A stretch of 41,277 nucleotides of DNA from Bacteroidales bacterium (GTDB taxonomy: Bacteria > Bacteroidota > Bacteroidia > Bacteroidales > SM23-62). A program made the translations under genes and the position numbers. Location of the stretch: NCBI GenBank assembly GCA_016783865.1, contig JADHVS010000012.1, positions 1 to 41,277 of the forward strand, given 5' to 3'. The notes below the pieces were generated by a model. The model did not search any database. It was given only the letters and a program-made list of their open reading frames with translations, and had not been told where the DNA came from. This document shows, piece after piece, positions 8,691 through 16,724 of this stretch (the first letter of the stretch is position 1; each line of letters opens with the position of its first letter).

Positions 8691-8818
8691 TTTAGTTAAT
8701 TTTGATATTGTAAAAGGGATCACCACCAGGGTGATGAGATATGCTTTCAATTTACTAAAATACAACCTTTTCGGCGTTTGAAGCCTTCCGGTGGATTATC
8801 TTCCCCTGTGAAGAAAGC

Positions 8819-8848
8819 AAAAAAAATGAGGTCACAAATCGTGACCCC
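8819..8848 (-). terminator. Rho-independent terminator of the PadR operon
   Basis: Read on the minus strand, GGGGTCAC and GTGACCTC (bases 8848-8841 and 8835-8828) form an 8-bp stem with one G-T pair and a 5-base loop. An uninterrupted run of eight T (8826-8819) follows one base later. It lies 15 bases beyond the stop of the GldL-like gene. Confidence 0.85.
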
Positions 8849-8862
8849 ATTCCATCAAAAAA

Positions 8863-10332
8863 TCATATTGATTCGGTTTGAACCGAAAGCTCCTGCAGCA
8901 GTTTATATTCTATCAGCCTGACCGTAGATTGAGCCATACTGAGTGCGGCTGCGGTACGCACCATAGAGCCATTGGTCAGGTGAGGCCCCCAACCATATTC
9001 CGGCCCCGGCTGATCAACCATCAATTGTTCTTCTATGAAGGTTTTCAGGTCTTCATCCTTTGTGAGAGCCAGCACATTTGACTTATAACCCTTCAGCATT
9101 TCTTCAATAGCAAAGCATTTACCATCCTCAAATTCCTCACCGTACATAACTTTGTCAACAATATAGAGGTTATCTTTTCCATATGCCTTATTGAAATCTA
9201 TAAGATCATTTGAATTTACCACAGCCGCATTCTCTTCATTAGCTCCAATTACCATTTCTTTCTTGACGGATTGTATAAACTCACAAATCTTGTCGGACTC
9301 TGAACTGATTGCATTCATGTTACTCAGGACATCCTCTGATACAGACTGTTTCGAAGATTCCAGCAGGTTGTCACTCAGAGTATTCAATTGGCCAGCCTGG
9401 TTGAGCAAATTGTTTTCCATCTGAATAAAAGTGTCAAGGACGTCCTTGCTGGTGCTGGTTGGTCTTGTCAAAGCCATTATAAGTATTGCAACCATCGAAA
9501 CAACCACAATGATGCCAAAGAAATTGTTGATCCTGTTCTCTTTTTGCTTTAATTGATTCAATACAAAAAAAGGCAATAACAAAACGGCAACTGAAAACCA
9601 GGAGACAAGGATTACAGCACCTGCCCCGGGCCAGTGCTGGACCTTGAACAGCGCTCCCAGGATAAAAAGAATCCCTGCAACGACCCCGCTTATATACATT
9701 CCTGTATTTAATGGTTCATTCTTTTTCCGGGCCTCCCTCATTCTTACAACTGCAAATATGGGCAGGAATACAAATGCAAGTCCTACCAAGCCCAATGTCA
9801 GGAAAATTCCTGCACCCGGCAGGTGCTGGATTTTCATCAGGGCCCCGATCACCGTCAGGATACCGGCAATCATTCCAGTAAGGTACAGGCCCATTGGAAC
9901 AGGTTCATCCTGCTTGCGTGTATCCCTGATCCTTACCATGACAAAAACAGGCAGGAATACAGCACCGGTAACAAAAAGTGATAATGTAATGAGGATACTG
10001 GCACCCGGCCAGTGCATGACTTTAAATATGGATGCAATAATGATGATAATCGGTACTGCAACGCCTAATACAAACATTAATCGTTTCATTCTTCTGTATT
10101 TTTTACTGATTAAATAAAGTGTTTCGTCCTGGATCTGCCTGATGCGTTTCTTTCCCATCTCACTTTTCACCTTTCTGTAGGCTTCATTAAAAGTCAGGCC
10201 TTGCTCCATTTCTGCTTCAATGTTGCAGCAGATATGGTCCAGGATCTCGTTTTTCAGCTGGGTGTAGGTCAACCCCTGCTGATCAATTTCACTGGAGATC
10301 CGGTCGATCTCCTGTTCTGTTAACTCAAGCAT
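8863..10332 (-). CDS. PadR-linked membrane protein with three GldL-like modules
   Basis: A 489-residue protein. Residues 1-60 form a small helical domain (TYTQLKNEILDHICCNIEAEM) like the HAAS-type domains that partner PadR regulators. Residues 84-290 hold about seven membrane segments built from a 63-residue unit. Each unit contains a charged His-Pro-Gly loop: FKVMHWPGA (103-111), MKIQHLPGA (166-174) and FKVQHWPGA (229-237). This loop resembles the GALFKIxHxP loop of GldL/PorL, the T9SS motor protein, which has only one. Residues 291-489 are probably periplasmic and partly coiled coil. It follows padR by 90 bases and ends at a strong terminator. Function unknown; a proton- or ion-coupled or sensory role is only analogy. 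Confidence 0.7.
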   Translation of the reverse strand: MLELTEQEIDRISSEIDQQGLTYTQLKNEILDHICCNIEAEMEQGLTFNEAYRKVKSEMGKKRIRQIQDETLYLISKKYRRMKRLMFVLGVAVPIIIIIASIFKVMHWPGASILITLSLFVTGAVFLPVFVMVRIRDTRKQDEPVPMGLYLTGMIAGILTVIGALMKIQHLPGAGIFLTLGLVGLAFVFLPIFAVVRMREARKKNEPLNTGMYISGVVAGILFILGALFKVQHWPGAGAVILVSWFSVAVLLLPFFVLNQLKQKENRINNFFGIIVVVSMVAILIMALTRPTSTSKDVLDTFIQMENNLLNQAGQLNTLSDNLLESSKQSVSEDVLSNMNAISSESDKICEFIQSVKKEMVIGANEENAAVVNSNDLIDFNKAYGKDNLYIVDKVMYGEEFEDGKCFAIEEMLKGYKSNVLALTKDEDLKTFIEEQLMVDQPGPEYGWGPHLTNGSMVRTAAALSMAQSTVRLIEYKLLQELSVQTESI

Positions 10333-10341
10333 AATTGACTC

Positions 10342-10369
10342 TCCTCGCCACGACTCCTCGCGGCGAGGA
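10342..10369. repeat. GC-rich hairpin between padR and the GldL-like gene
   Basis: TCCTCGCC (10342-10349) pairs perfectly with GGCGAGGA (10362-10369) around a 12-base loop. It lies just upstream of the second gene's start, where it could modulate translation or transcript stability within the operon. Confidence 0.5.
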
Positions 10370-10408
10370 ATCGTCGATCTTTTATTTTATCTTTTTTTTG
10401 TGCTCGCT

Positions 10409-10433
10409 AATCCCGTAGCAAGCTACGGGGATT
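10409..10433. repeat. REP-like hairpin overlapping the padR stop codon
   Basis: AATCCCGTAGC (10409-10419) pairs with GCTACGGGGATT (10422-10433) with a 2-base loop and one bulged G. It spans the padR stop (10423-10425). GCTCGC occurs on both sides as a direct repeat. The last PadR residues (LASQSP) are therefore encoded by the repeat, which suggests insertion of a mobile short repeat at the gene's 3' end. Confidence 0.6.
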
Positions 10434-10785
10434 GGCTCGCAAGATTCAGGTTAAGACCGGGAGAAGGTTTCAGAAGTTGTTTCATAATCCTTACAAATTC
10501 AACAAATTCTTCCATCTTGTCTTTCGAGGTCTTAGAGCCTTCAGGAGTCAGGCGGTAATACTTCCTTACGCGTTTGCCGATATTGTATTCCTCGGCAACT
10601 ATCAAACCGTCAGCCTCCAGTTTATGCAAGGTAGGATAGAGCGCACCCCAGGTCAACTTAATCTTTCCTTCAGAAAGTTTCTCCACCTCCCGGGTGATTT
10701 CGTAGCCGTACATTCTGTCATTCTCTGCTAACAGATTTAAAACGATCGTTTTAAGGGTCCCTTTGAGTAACTCATTTGATATCAT
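10423..10785 (-). CDS. PadR family transcriptional regulator
   Basis: A 120-residue winged-helix protein. It opens with LLKGTLKTIVLNLLAENDRMYGYEI, the PadR signature, continues with WGALYPTLHKLEADGLI (recognition helix and wing entry) and KYYRLTPEGSK in the wing. PadR proteins are dimeric repressors that respond to small molecules or membrane stress. It is the first gene of a two-gene operon with the GldL-like membrane protein, which probably is its target and may be its signal partner. The promoter lies directly before the ATG, and AT-rich repeats (TTTTATATAA at 10823-10832, TTTTATATAAAA at 10836-10847) just upstream could serve as operators. The C-terminal ten residues are repeat-derived. 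Confidence 0.92.
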   Translation of the reverse strand: MISNELLKGTLKTIVLNLLAENDRMYGYEITREVEKLSEGKIKLTWGALYPTLHKLEADGLIVAEEYNIGKRVRKYYRLTPEGSKTSKDKMEEFVEFVRIMKQLLKPSPGLNLNLASQSP

Positions 10786-10789
10786 GACA

Positions 10790-10821
10790 CAAATATATAT
10801 AATATTCCGATATATAACAAA
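10790..10821 (-). promoter_or_regulatory. Bacteroidota-type promoter of padR; possibly leaderless mRNA
   Basis: On the minus strand, TTTG (10821-10818), 20 bases, then TATATTTG (10797-10790) match the -33/-7 consensus exactly. The last base of the -7 box is only 4 bases from the padR ATG (A at 10785). Transcription would therefore begin at or next to the start codon. Confidence 0.75.
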
Positions 10822-10850
10822 CTTTTATATAAGAATTTTATATAAAAATA

Positions 10851-10885
10851 CAGAATACAGAATTCAGAAGCCAGAAGATAGAAGA
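10851..10885. repeat. Heptamer tandem array (CAGAAGC type), 5 copies
   Basis: Five consecutive 7-base units: CAGAATA, CAGAATT, CAGAAGC, CAGAAGA, TAGAAGA. It lies between the divergent padR and S9 peptidase promoters. Confidence 0.75.
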
Positions 10886-10961
10886 AAAAATTACTATTTA
10901 TTTCGGGCTGTTTTGGATCAGCCTTTAAATAAGGTTCATAAAAAAAATTGGCAGTTCATAT

Positions 10962-10993
10962 GTTGTTAGAAGGAGTTTGATTTGATACATTTG
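10962..10993 (+). promoter_or_regulatory. Bacteroidota-type promoter of the S9 peptidase gene
   Basis: GTTG (10962-10965), 20 bases, then TACATTTG (10986-10993), a full TAnnTTTG match, 26 bases upstream of the ATG. Confidence 0.7.
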
Positions 10994-11019
10994 CTATATA
11001 ACCCTAATGAATACATGCC

Positions 11020-12915
11020 ATGAAAAAAATTCAATCCCTTATCGTCACGATTTTAATAATATTAGTAATAACCGGTTGCCAGCAAACCGTGGAAAAACCA
11101 CCTGTAATAGATGTTGAGGACTTTTTCAAAAAGCCTGAAAAGGTAAGTTTTCAAGTTTCTCCTGACGGAGCCTATCTGTCATTTATGGGCCCTTATGAAG
11201 AAAAAATGAATGTCTTTGTAATGAAGACAGGTGAAGAGGAGGCCAGAAGGATCACCAATGAAACAGAACGGTCACTGTATGGCTATGGCTGGGCCAATAA
11301 CAATACAATCCTTTATATTAAGGATGTCGGGGGTGATGAAAACCTTCAGATATTATCGGTGAATGTTGAAACCGGAGAGGGAAAGGCAGTTTTTGCAAAG
11401 GAAAATGTGCGGGCCGAAATACTGGATATCCTCAGGGACCAGCCCGATGAGATACTGATCACGATCAATGAACGGAATCCCCAGGTATTTGACCCGTACC
11501 GGTTCAACCTGGTCACGGGAGAGCTCACAAGGCTTGCTGAAAATCCGGGCGACATAACCGGATGGGATACCGACCACGATGGAAAACTCCGCATCGCCAG
11601 TGCAACCGACGGGGTGAATATCAGGCTGTTATACAGGGATAGCGAGCAGGAGGAGTTCAGGGAAATTAAAAGCATGAATTTCAAGGAATCGTTTTCCCCC
11701 ATGTTCTTTGATTTCAATAATGAGAACATCTATTGCTATTCAGACCTGGGAAGGGATAAGGGGGCATTTGTGCTGTATGATCCCCGGACCGACGAAGAAC
11801 TGGAGGTTGTCTTTGAAACAGATGAGGTGGATGTTGATAACCTGGCCTACTCCAGGAAACGCAAAGTGCTCACTTCTGCTTCTTATATAACGGATAAAAC
11901 ACACAGGCATTTCTTCGATCCGATGACCGAGAAGATGTATAGTTTTATAGAAAAGGAATTGCCCGGTTATGAAATTTCAATTGTTTCCAAAAGCCGGGAG
12001 GAGGACCTGTTCATTGTAAATGCCGGCAGTGACCGAACCTACGGGAGTTATTACCTGTATGATGACGGTTCGAAATCCCTGACATTCATCGCAGAGATAA
12101 CACCCTGGCTCAAAGAGGAACACATGGCCGGGATGAAACCGGTAGCATATACATCGAGGGACGGACTTACCATACATGGTTACCTTACATTACCCGTTGG
12201 TATGGAGAATAAAAATCTTCCCATTGTCGTTAATCCCCACGGGGGGCCATGGGCCAGGGATTACTGGGGATTTAATCCGGAGGTTCAGTTTCTTGCAAAC
12301 CGCGGTTTTGGCGTGCTTCAGATGAACTTCAGGAGCTCCACCGGATACGGGAAAGAATTTTGGCAGAAAGGTTTCGGGGAGTGGGGCAGGACCATGCAGG
12401 ATGACATTTCCGACGGAGTTCAATGGCTGATCGATAAGGGAATCGGCGATCCTGACAGAATAGCTATATATGGTGCCAGTTACGGTGGCTACGCTGTTCT
12501 AGCCGGAATGACCCTTACCCCGGAATTGTACTGCTGTGGTGTGGATTATGTAGGTGTAGCAAATATGTTCACTTTTATGAATACCATCCCGCCTTACTGG
12601 GAACCCCTCAGGGATATGTTTTATGAAATGGTCGGCGATCCTGTGAAGGATAGTCTTCGGCTGGCAGAGGTTTCACCTGTGCAACATGTGGATAAGATCC
12701 GGGCCCCGATGTTCATTGCACAGGGTGCCCGCGATCCCAGGGTGAACAAGGATGAATCGGATCAGATGGTGGAAGCGCTCAGGGAAAGGGGTATTGAGGT
12801 GGAATATATGGTAAAGGAAAACGAAGGGCATGGGTTCTATGAGCAGCAGAACCAGTTTGATTTTTATAATGCCATGATTGAATTCCTTGACAACCATATG
12901 AAGAGTGAACCGTGA
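11020..12915 (+). CDS. S9 family prolyl oligopeptidase-type lipoprotein
   Basis: A 631-residue protein. The first 20 residues form a lipoprotein signal ending VITGC (C20). Residues about 35-350 carry a beta-propeller with WD40-like strands such as KVSFQVSPDGAYLSFMG and ARRITNETE. The alpha/beta-hydrolase domain follows, with PIVVNPHGGP near residues 405-413 and the nucleophile in GASYGGYA (S487). The acid is D572 in ARDPRV and the base H604 in EGHGF, so the triad is complete. Such enzymes remove short peptides from oligopeptides, usually in the periplasm or at the cell surface. It has its own promoter. The next gene, also an exported peptidase, lies 132 bases on in the same direction. The exact cleavage preference cannot be read from sequence. 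Confidence 0.93.
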   Translation: MKKIQSLIVTILIILVITGCQQTVEKPPVIDVEDFFKKPEKVSFQVSPDGAYLSFMGPYEEKMNVFVMKTGEEEARRITNETERSLYGYGWANNNTILYIKDVGGDENLQILSVNVETGEGKAVFAKENVRAEILDILRDQPDEILITINERNPQVFDPYRFNLVTGELTRLAENPGDITGWDTDHDGKLRIASATDGVNIRLLYRDSEQEEFREIKSMNFKESFSPMFFDFNNENIYCYSDLGRDKGAFVLYDPRTDEELEVVFETDEVDVDNLAYSRKRKVLTSASYITDKTHRHFFDPMTEKMYSFIEKELPGYEISIVSKSREEDLFIVNAGSDRTYGSYYLYDDGSKSLTFIAEITPWLKEEHMAGMKPVAYTSRDGLTIHGYLTLPVGMENKNLPIVVNPHGGPWARDYWGFNPEVQFLANRGFGVLQMNFRSSTGYGKEFWQKGFGEWGRTMQDDISDGVQWLIDKGIGDPDRIAIYGASYGGYAVLAGMTLTPELYCCGVDYVGVANMFTFMNTIPPYWEPLRDMFYEMVGDPVKDSLRLAEVSPVQHVDKIRAPMFIAQGARDPRVNKDESDQMVEALRERGIEVEYMVKENEGHGFYEQQNQFDFYNAMIEFLDNHMKSEP

Positions 12916-12944
12916 GTCGTGAGTCGTGAGTCGTGAATCGTGAA
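12911..12944. repeat. Heptamer tandem array (CGTGAGT), about 5 copies
   Basis: CGTGAGT at 12911, 12918 and 12925, CGTGAAT at 12932, then CGTGAA at 12939. The stop codon of the S9 peptidase (12913-12915) lies inside the first unit. A separate hairpin follows, AATGCTT/AAGCATT at 12969-12986 with loop CTTA. Confidence 0.85.
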
Positions 12945-13047
12945 ATGCGAAGCATTCGCTGACAAGCAAATGCTTCTTAAAGCATTCGCGAGGGGGGGCT
13001 GTGATTGTGGCCTTGTGTGTGCCGAGCAATCGTGAATTATTTAACAA

Positions 13048-14415
13048 ATGAAGAAAGCAATATTATTTCTTTTGGTGATGATCCCGGTTTTCCTGCTGGC
13101 ACAGGATCCGGATTCATTGGTTATCCGGAAGATATTTGATGAAGCGCTCACCAATCGCGAAGCATATGAGAATCTCAGGTGGTTATGTAAAAATACAAAA
13201 GGCAGGATCTCAGGCACACCGGAAGCAGCAGCAGCAGTGGAGTTTACCAGGCAGGTAATGTTACGTATGGACCTCGACAGCGTATACCTTCAGGAGCTAA
13301 TGGTGAAGCGCTGGATTCGTGGCGACATTGAATATGCCCGTATAACTTCATCCAAATTTGGATCTGAGGACCTGTCAATAACGGGATTAGGCACCTCAAC
13401 TGGTACAGATGAAAAGGGGATTGTCAGCCAGGTTATTGAGGTGCAGGATTTTGAAGAATTAGCCCGGCTTGGAGAAAAGGTGGTAAAAGGAAAGATTGTC
13501 TTCTTCAACAGGCCAATGGATCCTACCCATATCAATACGTTCCGGGGTTATGGAGGAGCGGTTGACCAGCGTGTGAGGGGTGCATCTGAAGCCGCCCAAT
13601 ATGGTGCCGTGGCAGCTATTATCCGGTCTGCCACCACGGCCCTTGATAACCACCCTCATACAGGTGTGATGTACTACCAGGAAGGGATCCCTGAAATCCC
13701 GGCTGTTTGTGTAAGTACCCGGGGAGCAAACCTGTTAAGCACATGGCTCAGGGAAGATCCGGACCTAAACCTGCACCTGATCAGCAACTGCAAAAACTAT
13801 CCGGATGTTACTTCCTATAACGTAATAGGGGAGATAAGGGGATCCACCTACCCCGATCAGATCATAACAATAGGCGGCCACCTCGATGCCTGGGATAACA
13901 GTGAAGGAGCCCACGATGATGGAGCCGGATGTATTCAGTCGATCGAAGTGCTCAGGTTATATAAGGAGCTGGTTATCAGGCCAAAACGGACAGTGCGTGC
14001 CGTAATGTTCATGGATGAGGAAATAGCCCAGCGTGGTGCAAAAAAATATGCTGAACTGGCCCGGCTGAACAACGAGAATCATTACGTCGCCGTTGAATCG
14101 GACAGGGGAGGCCTCATGCCCCGCGGATTTGGAATCGGTGCAGAAGGAGAAAGGCTGGATGAATTCCTGGGCCTGCAGAACTACTTTAAACCATACGGTA
14201 TCACTGAGTTTACCGGTGGCGGTGGAGGTGCGGATATTGGTCCGTTAAGGGAATTTGGTGCCGTATTGATCAGTTTTGTACCGGACATGCAGAGATACTT
14301 CGATTATCATCACTCACCTAACGATACTTTTGAGCAGGTCAATATCAGGGAATTGCAGATGGGCAGCGCCTCGATCGCTGCACTGATTTATTTGATTGAT
14401 AAATATGATTTGTAG
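13048..14415 (+). CDS. M28 family zinc aminopeptidase with PA domain, exported
   Basis: A 455-residue protein with signal peptide MKKAILFLLVMIPVFLLAQ. Residues about 100-250 form a protease-associated insert (KGKIVFFNRP, AAQYGAVAAIIRS). The M28 core follows with the two-zinc ligands visible: H278 (GGHLDAWD), D290 (AHDDGAG), catalytic E324/E325 (MDEEIA), D352 (ESDRGG) and H422 (YHHSPNDT). All catalytic and metal residues are present, so it should be active. It likely trims amino acids from peptides outside the cytoplasm, which fits its place after an S9 peptidase in the same direction. Aminopeptidase versus dipeptidase activity cannot be decided. Short palindromic and tandem repeats follow its stop. 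Confidence 0.93.
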   Translation: MKKAILFLLVMIPVFLLAQDPDSLVIRKIFDEALTNREAYENLRWLCKNTKGRISGTPEAAAAVEFTRQVMLRMDLDSVYLQELMVKRWIRGDIEYARITSSKFGSEDLSITGLGTSTGTDEKGIVSQVIEVQDFEELARLGEKVVKGKIVFFNRPMDPTHINTFRGYGGAVDQRVRGASEAAQYGAVAAIIRSATTALDNHPHTGVMYYQEGIPEIPAVCVSTRGANLLSTWLREDPDLNLHLISNCKNYPDVTSYNVIGEIRGSTYPDQIITIGGHLDAWDNSEGAHDDGAGCIQSIEVLRLYKELVIRPKRTVRAVMFMDEEIAQRGAKKYAELARLNNENHYVAVESDRGGLMPRGFGIGAEGERLDEFLGLQNYFKPYGITEFTGGGGGADIGPLREFGAVLISFVPDMQRYFDYHHSPNDTFEQVNIRELQMGSASIAALIYLIDKYDL

Positions 14416-14510
14416 AACTTGCAACCTGCCCTGAGTACTCGAGACTGGTTCGACTAGATATTTTGCATCACAAACTCGCAAATTATCTGTCTCAATGAAC
14501 AACCTGTAAT

Positions 14511-14530
14511 CCTGCCTGCCGGCAGGCAGG
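14511..14530. repeat. 20-bp perfect palindrome, dispersed (copy 1)
   Basis: CCTGCCTGCCGGCAGGCAGG, a perfect palindrome 12 bases beyond the ddl stop. An identical copy is at 26001-26020. On the transcript it would form a GC-rich hairpin and could stop exonucleases or polymerase at the end of ddl. Confidence 0.85.
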
Positions 14531-14542
14531 CTGCAACTCTTT

Positions 14543-15517
14543 TCAGGAAAGATCCTCAATTATCTTCCTGTAAACTTCTTCCTCAGTCAAGCCAAGTGCC
14601 CGTATCATCTTCGGAACGATGCTCTCTTTTGTCATGCCTGGAATGCCATTCAACTCCAGGAAATAGAGTTCTCCGTTTCGATTGATAAAGTCTACCCTCA
14701 CAATACCCCTGCAATCGAGGAGTGAATAGATTTTCGAAGCAAGCAGCTGGCAATCCCTGGCCAGGTCATCCGGAATTTGAGCGGGGACAATCTCATCAGC
14801 CATACCTTCAATGTACTTGGCCTCATAATCAAAAAATTCTTTTTTACTTACTATTTCAGTTACCGGAAAGATCAATTCGTCATCTGCAAACTTAACCAGT
14901 CCGCATGTCAATTCAGGACCCTCGATAAATGCCTCAACCAGTACATCACTGTCTTCTGTCATGGCTTCACGAATGGCTTTCTCCAGGCTTTCGGCACGGT
15001 TGATCTTTGATACCCCAAAACTGGAACCCCCGCAATTGGGTTTTATGAAACATGGTAATCCCAATGTTTCAATGATCTTCTCAGGATCGTATTGATCACC
15101 CTGCCTGATCAGAATCGATTCGGCCATTTTTATCCCAAACCGGGAAAGGAACATTTTAGTTGTGTACTTGTTGAATGTCAGTGCAAGGGACAAAACACCG
15201 GATGTACTATATGGAATTCCGATCAAATCAAAATAGGCCTGGAGCTTTCCGTCCTCACCCGGAGGTCCGTGCATAGCCAGGAAAGCAAAATCAAATCCGA
15301 TCGTCAGTTCGTTTAACTGAAAGGTGAAATCATGCCTGTTGACAGGGCATTCTCTACTATCATCCAAAACCACATGCCAGTCATCTCCCTTTATATAAAC
15401 AATGAATGGCTGGAAGTATTCATTATCAATACATTGCTTAACCTGCTCTGCGCTTCTTAAAGAAATAATTATTTCGGATGAGTCTCCGCCGGTAATGATG
15501 GCAATGATCTTTTTCAT
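14543..15517 (-). CDS. ddl: D-alanine--D-alanine ligase
   Basis: A 324-residue ATP-grasp ligase that joins two D-alanines for peptidoglycan precursors in the cytoplasm. Seen motifs: E15 in the N-terminal SSEIIIS segment, HGPPGEDG (83-90), the ATP-binding loop KPNCGGSSFGV (159-169), the omega-loop FFDYEAKY (228-235), and metal ligands in RVDF (D276) and LELNGIPGMT (E288, N290). Two usual positions differ: the histidine of the SxEHxVS motif is replaced, and the NTxPGMT threonine is glycine. These are family variations and do not suggest loss of function. Length is normal. It is the last gene of the PASTA/T9SS-protein/RluD/Ddl run, 108 bases after rluD. Confidence 0.95.
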   Translation of the reverse strand: MKKIIAIITGGDSSEIIISLRSAEQVKQCIDNEYFQPFIVYIKGDDWHVVLDDSRECPVNRHDFTFQLNELTIGFDFAFLAMHGPPGEDGKLQAYFDLIGIPYSTSGVLSLALTFNKYTTKMFLSRFGIKMAESILIRQGDQYDPEKIIETLGLPCFIKPNCGGSSFGVSKINRAESLEKAIREAMTEDSDVLVEAFIEGPELTCGLVKFADDELIFPVTEIVSKKEFFDYEAKYIEGMADEIVPAQIPDDLARDCQLLASKIYSLLDCRGIVRVDFINRNGELYFLELNGIPGMTKESIVPKMIRALGLTEEEVYRKIIEDLS

Positions 15518-15625
15518 TCTACGGGATTAATTGAATAAAGGTAAAAATTTTGCATCAGGCTCAATGAACATAAATGGGCTATTTTTTTCTTCTCAAATCA
15601 AAAATCCATGTTCATTATTGGATAT

Positions 15626-16642
15626 TCAGTTTTCAGTGTATGTCCGCCATTTTTCAAGAACCATTTTCATATCTTCAGGTAATTCTGAATCAAAAATCAT
15701 TTCCTCACGGCTCCTGGGATGAACAAATCCAAGCGATTTGGCATGAAGGGCCTGGCGTGGTAAAATTTTAAAACAGTTCTGAACAAATTGTTTATACTTT
15801 GTAAAAGTGGTGCCCCTCAGGATCTGATTGCCACCATAATCCTCGTCGCCAAAAATCGGGTGCCTGATACTTTCAAAATGTGCCCTGATCTGATGTGTCC
15901 TGCCGGTCTCCAGGATACATTCCACCAGGCAAACATAACTCAGCGGTTCCAGCACACGAAAATGGGTCACGGCCGGTTTGCCCAGCGAACCATCTTTGAA
16001 TACCTGCATTATTTTCCGGTCTTTTACCGACCGGCCAATGTGTCCTTCAATAGTTCCTTCCCGGTCTGCTGGAATACCCCAGATAATAGCCTGGTATTTA
16101 CGCTGTATGGTGTGGTGAAAGAATTGATTGGCCAGGTGATTTAATGCAAATTCTGTTTTTGCCACCACAAGCAATCCAGTGGTATCCTTATCGATCCGGT
16201 GGACCAGCCCAGGCCGGATCTCACCACTCTGAAACAGGGGGAGGTCCTGAAAATGATAATATAATGCATTCACCAACGTTCCCGAATAATGGCTGATACC
16301 CGGATGGACTACCATGCCTGCCGGCTTATTAACGATGAGTAATTCTTCGTCTTCGAACAGGATATTCAAGGGAATATTTTCCGGGATGAGTTCAATTTTA
16401 CGTGGGGGGTGTGGAAGCACAATACTGATTTCCTCTTCCGGTTTAATTTTATAGTTGGATTTTACCGGTTTTCCATCCACGAGAATATTCCCCGCTTCAG
16501 CCGCTTGCTGGATCCGTGTCCGGGAGGTATCAGCTAATCTGTCCACCAGGTACTTATCGATCCGCAATGTTTGCTGGCCCCGGTCGACAACGATACGATG
16601 GTGCTCGAATAATTCTGATTGTTCAACGTGTTCTTCAGTCAT
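15626..16642 (-). CDS. rluD: RluA/RluD family 23S rRNA pseudouridine synthase
   Basis: A 338-residue protein. Residues about 25-75 form an S4 RNA-binding domain (LRIDKYLVDRLADTSRTRIQQAAEAG). The catalytic domain starts at about 95 with LLIVNKPAGMVVHPG and contains the HRIDKDTTGLLVV motif at 148-160, with catalytic D151. TGRTHQIRAHFESIRHPIFGDEDYGG follows, in the conserved order. RluD members modify helix 69 of 23S rRNA (U1911/1915/1917 in E. coli), with a role in ribosome assembly; which position this one uses is inferred. In Bacteroidota it often sits beside PASTA and ddl genes, as here. Confidence 0.93.
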   Translation of the reverse strand: MTEEHVEQSELFEHHRIVVDRGQQTLRIDKYLVDRLADTSRTRIQQAAEAGNILVDGKPVKSNYKIKPEEEISIVLPHPPRKIELIPENIPLNILFEDEELLIVNKPAGMVVHPGISHYSGTLVNALYYHFQDLPLFQSGEIRPGLVHRIDKDTTGLLVVAKTEFALNHLANQFFHHTIQRKYQAIIWGIPADREGTIEGHIGRSVKDRKIMQVFKDGSLGKPAVTHFRVLEPLSYVCLVECILETGRTHQIRAHFESIRHPIFGDEDYGGNQILRGTTFTKYKQFVQNCFKILPRQALHAKSLGFVHPRSREEMIFDSELPEDMKMVLEKWRTYTEN

Positions 16643-16690
16643 TGATAAACCTCAATGATTCTAAGTGCAAAATACGGAAAATATGAAGAA

Positions 16691-16718
16691 GTTACTAGTT
16701 GCGGGTTACTAGTTGCGA
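16691..16718. repeat. Heptamer tandem array (GTTnnnn), 4 copies
   Basis: GTTACTA, GTTGCGG, GTTACTA, GTTGCGA in a row, i.e. two 14-base repeats built on 7-base units each starting GTT. It begins 7 bases beyond the stop of the T9SS cargo gene. Confidence 0.75.
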
Positions 16719-16724
16719 GTTTGC

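Noticed and set aside
8691..8765. Longer N-terminus for the DUF5107 protein
   Set aside because: The Met at 8690 starts a better signal peptide; the extra 25 residues add a second hydrophobic stretch and nothing conserved.
12673..13047. Minus-strand open frame over the end of the S9 peptidase and the following gap
   Set aside because: It is antisense to a real gene and consists of heptamer repeat at its start; no domain is visible.
14543..15517. Loss of Ddl function from changed motif residues
   Set aside because: The ATP-grasp metal and ATP residues are intact; the differences lie at positions that vary in the family.
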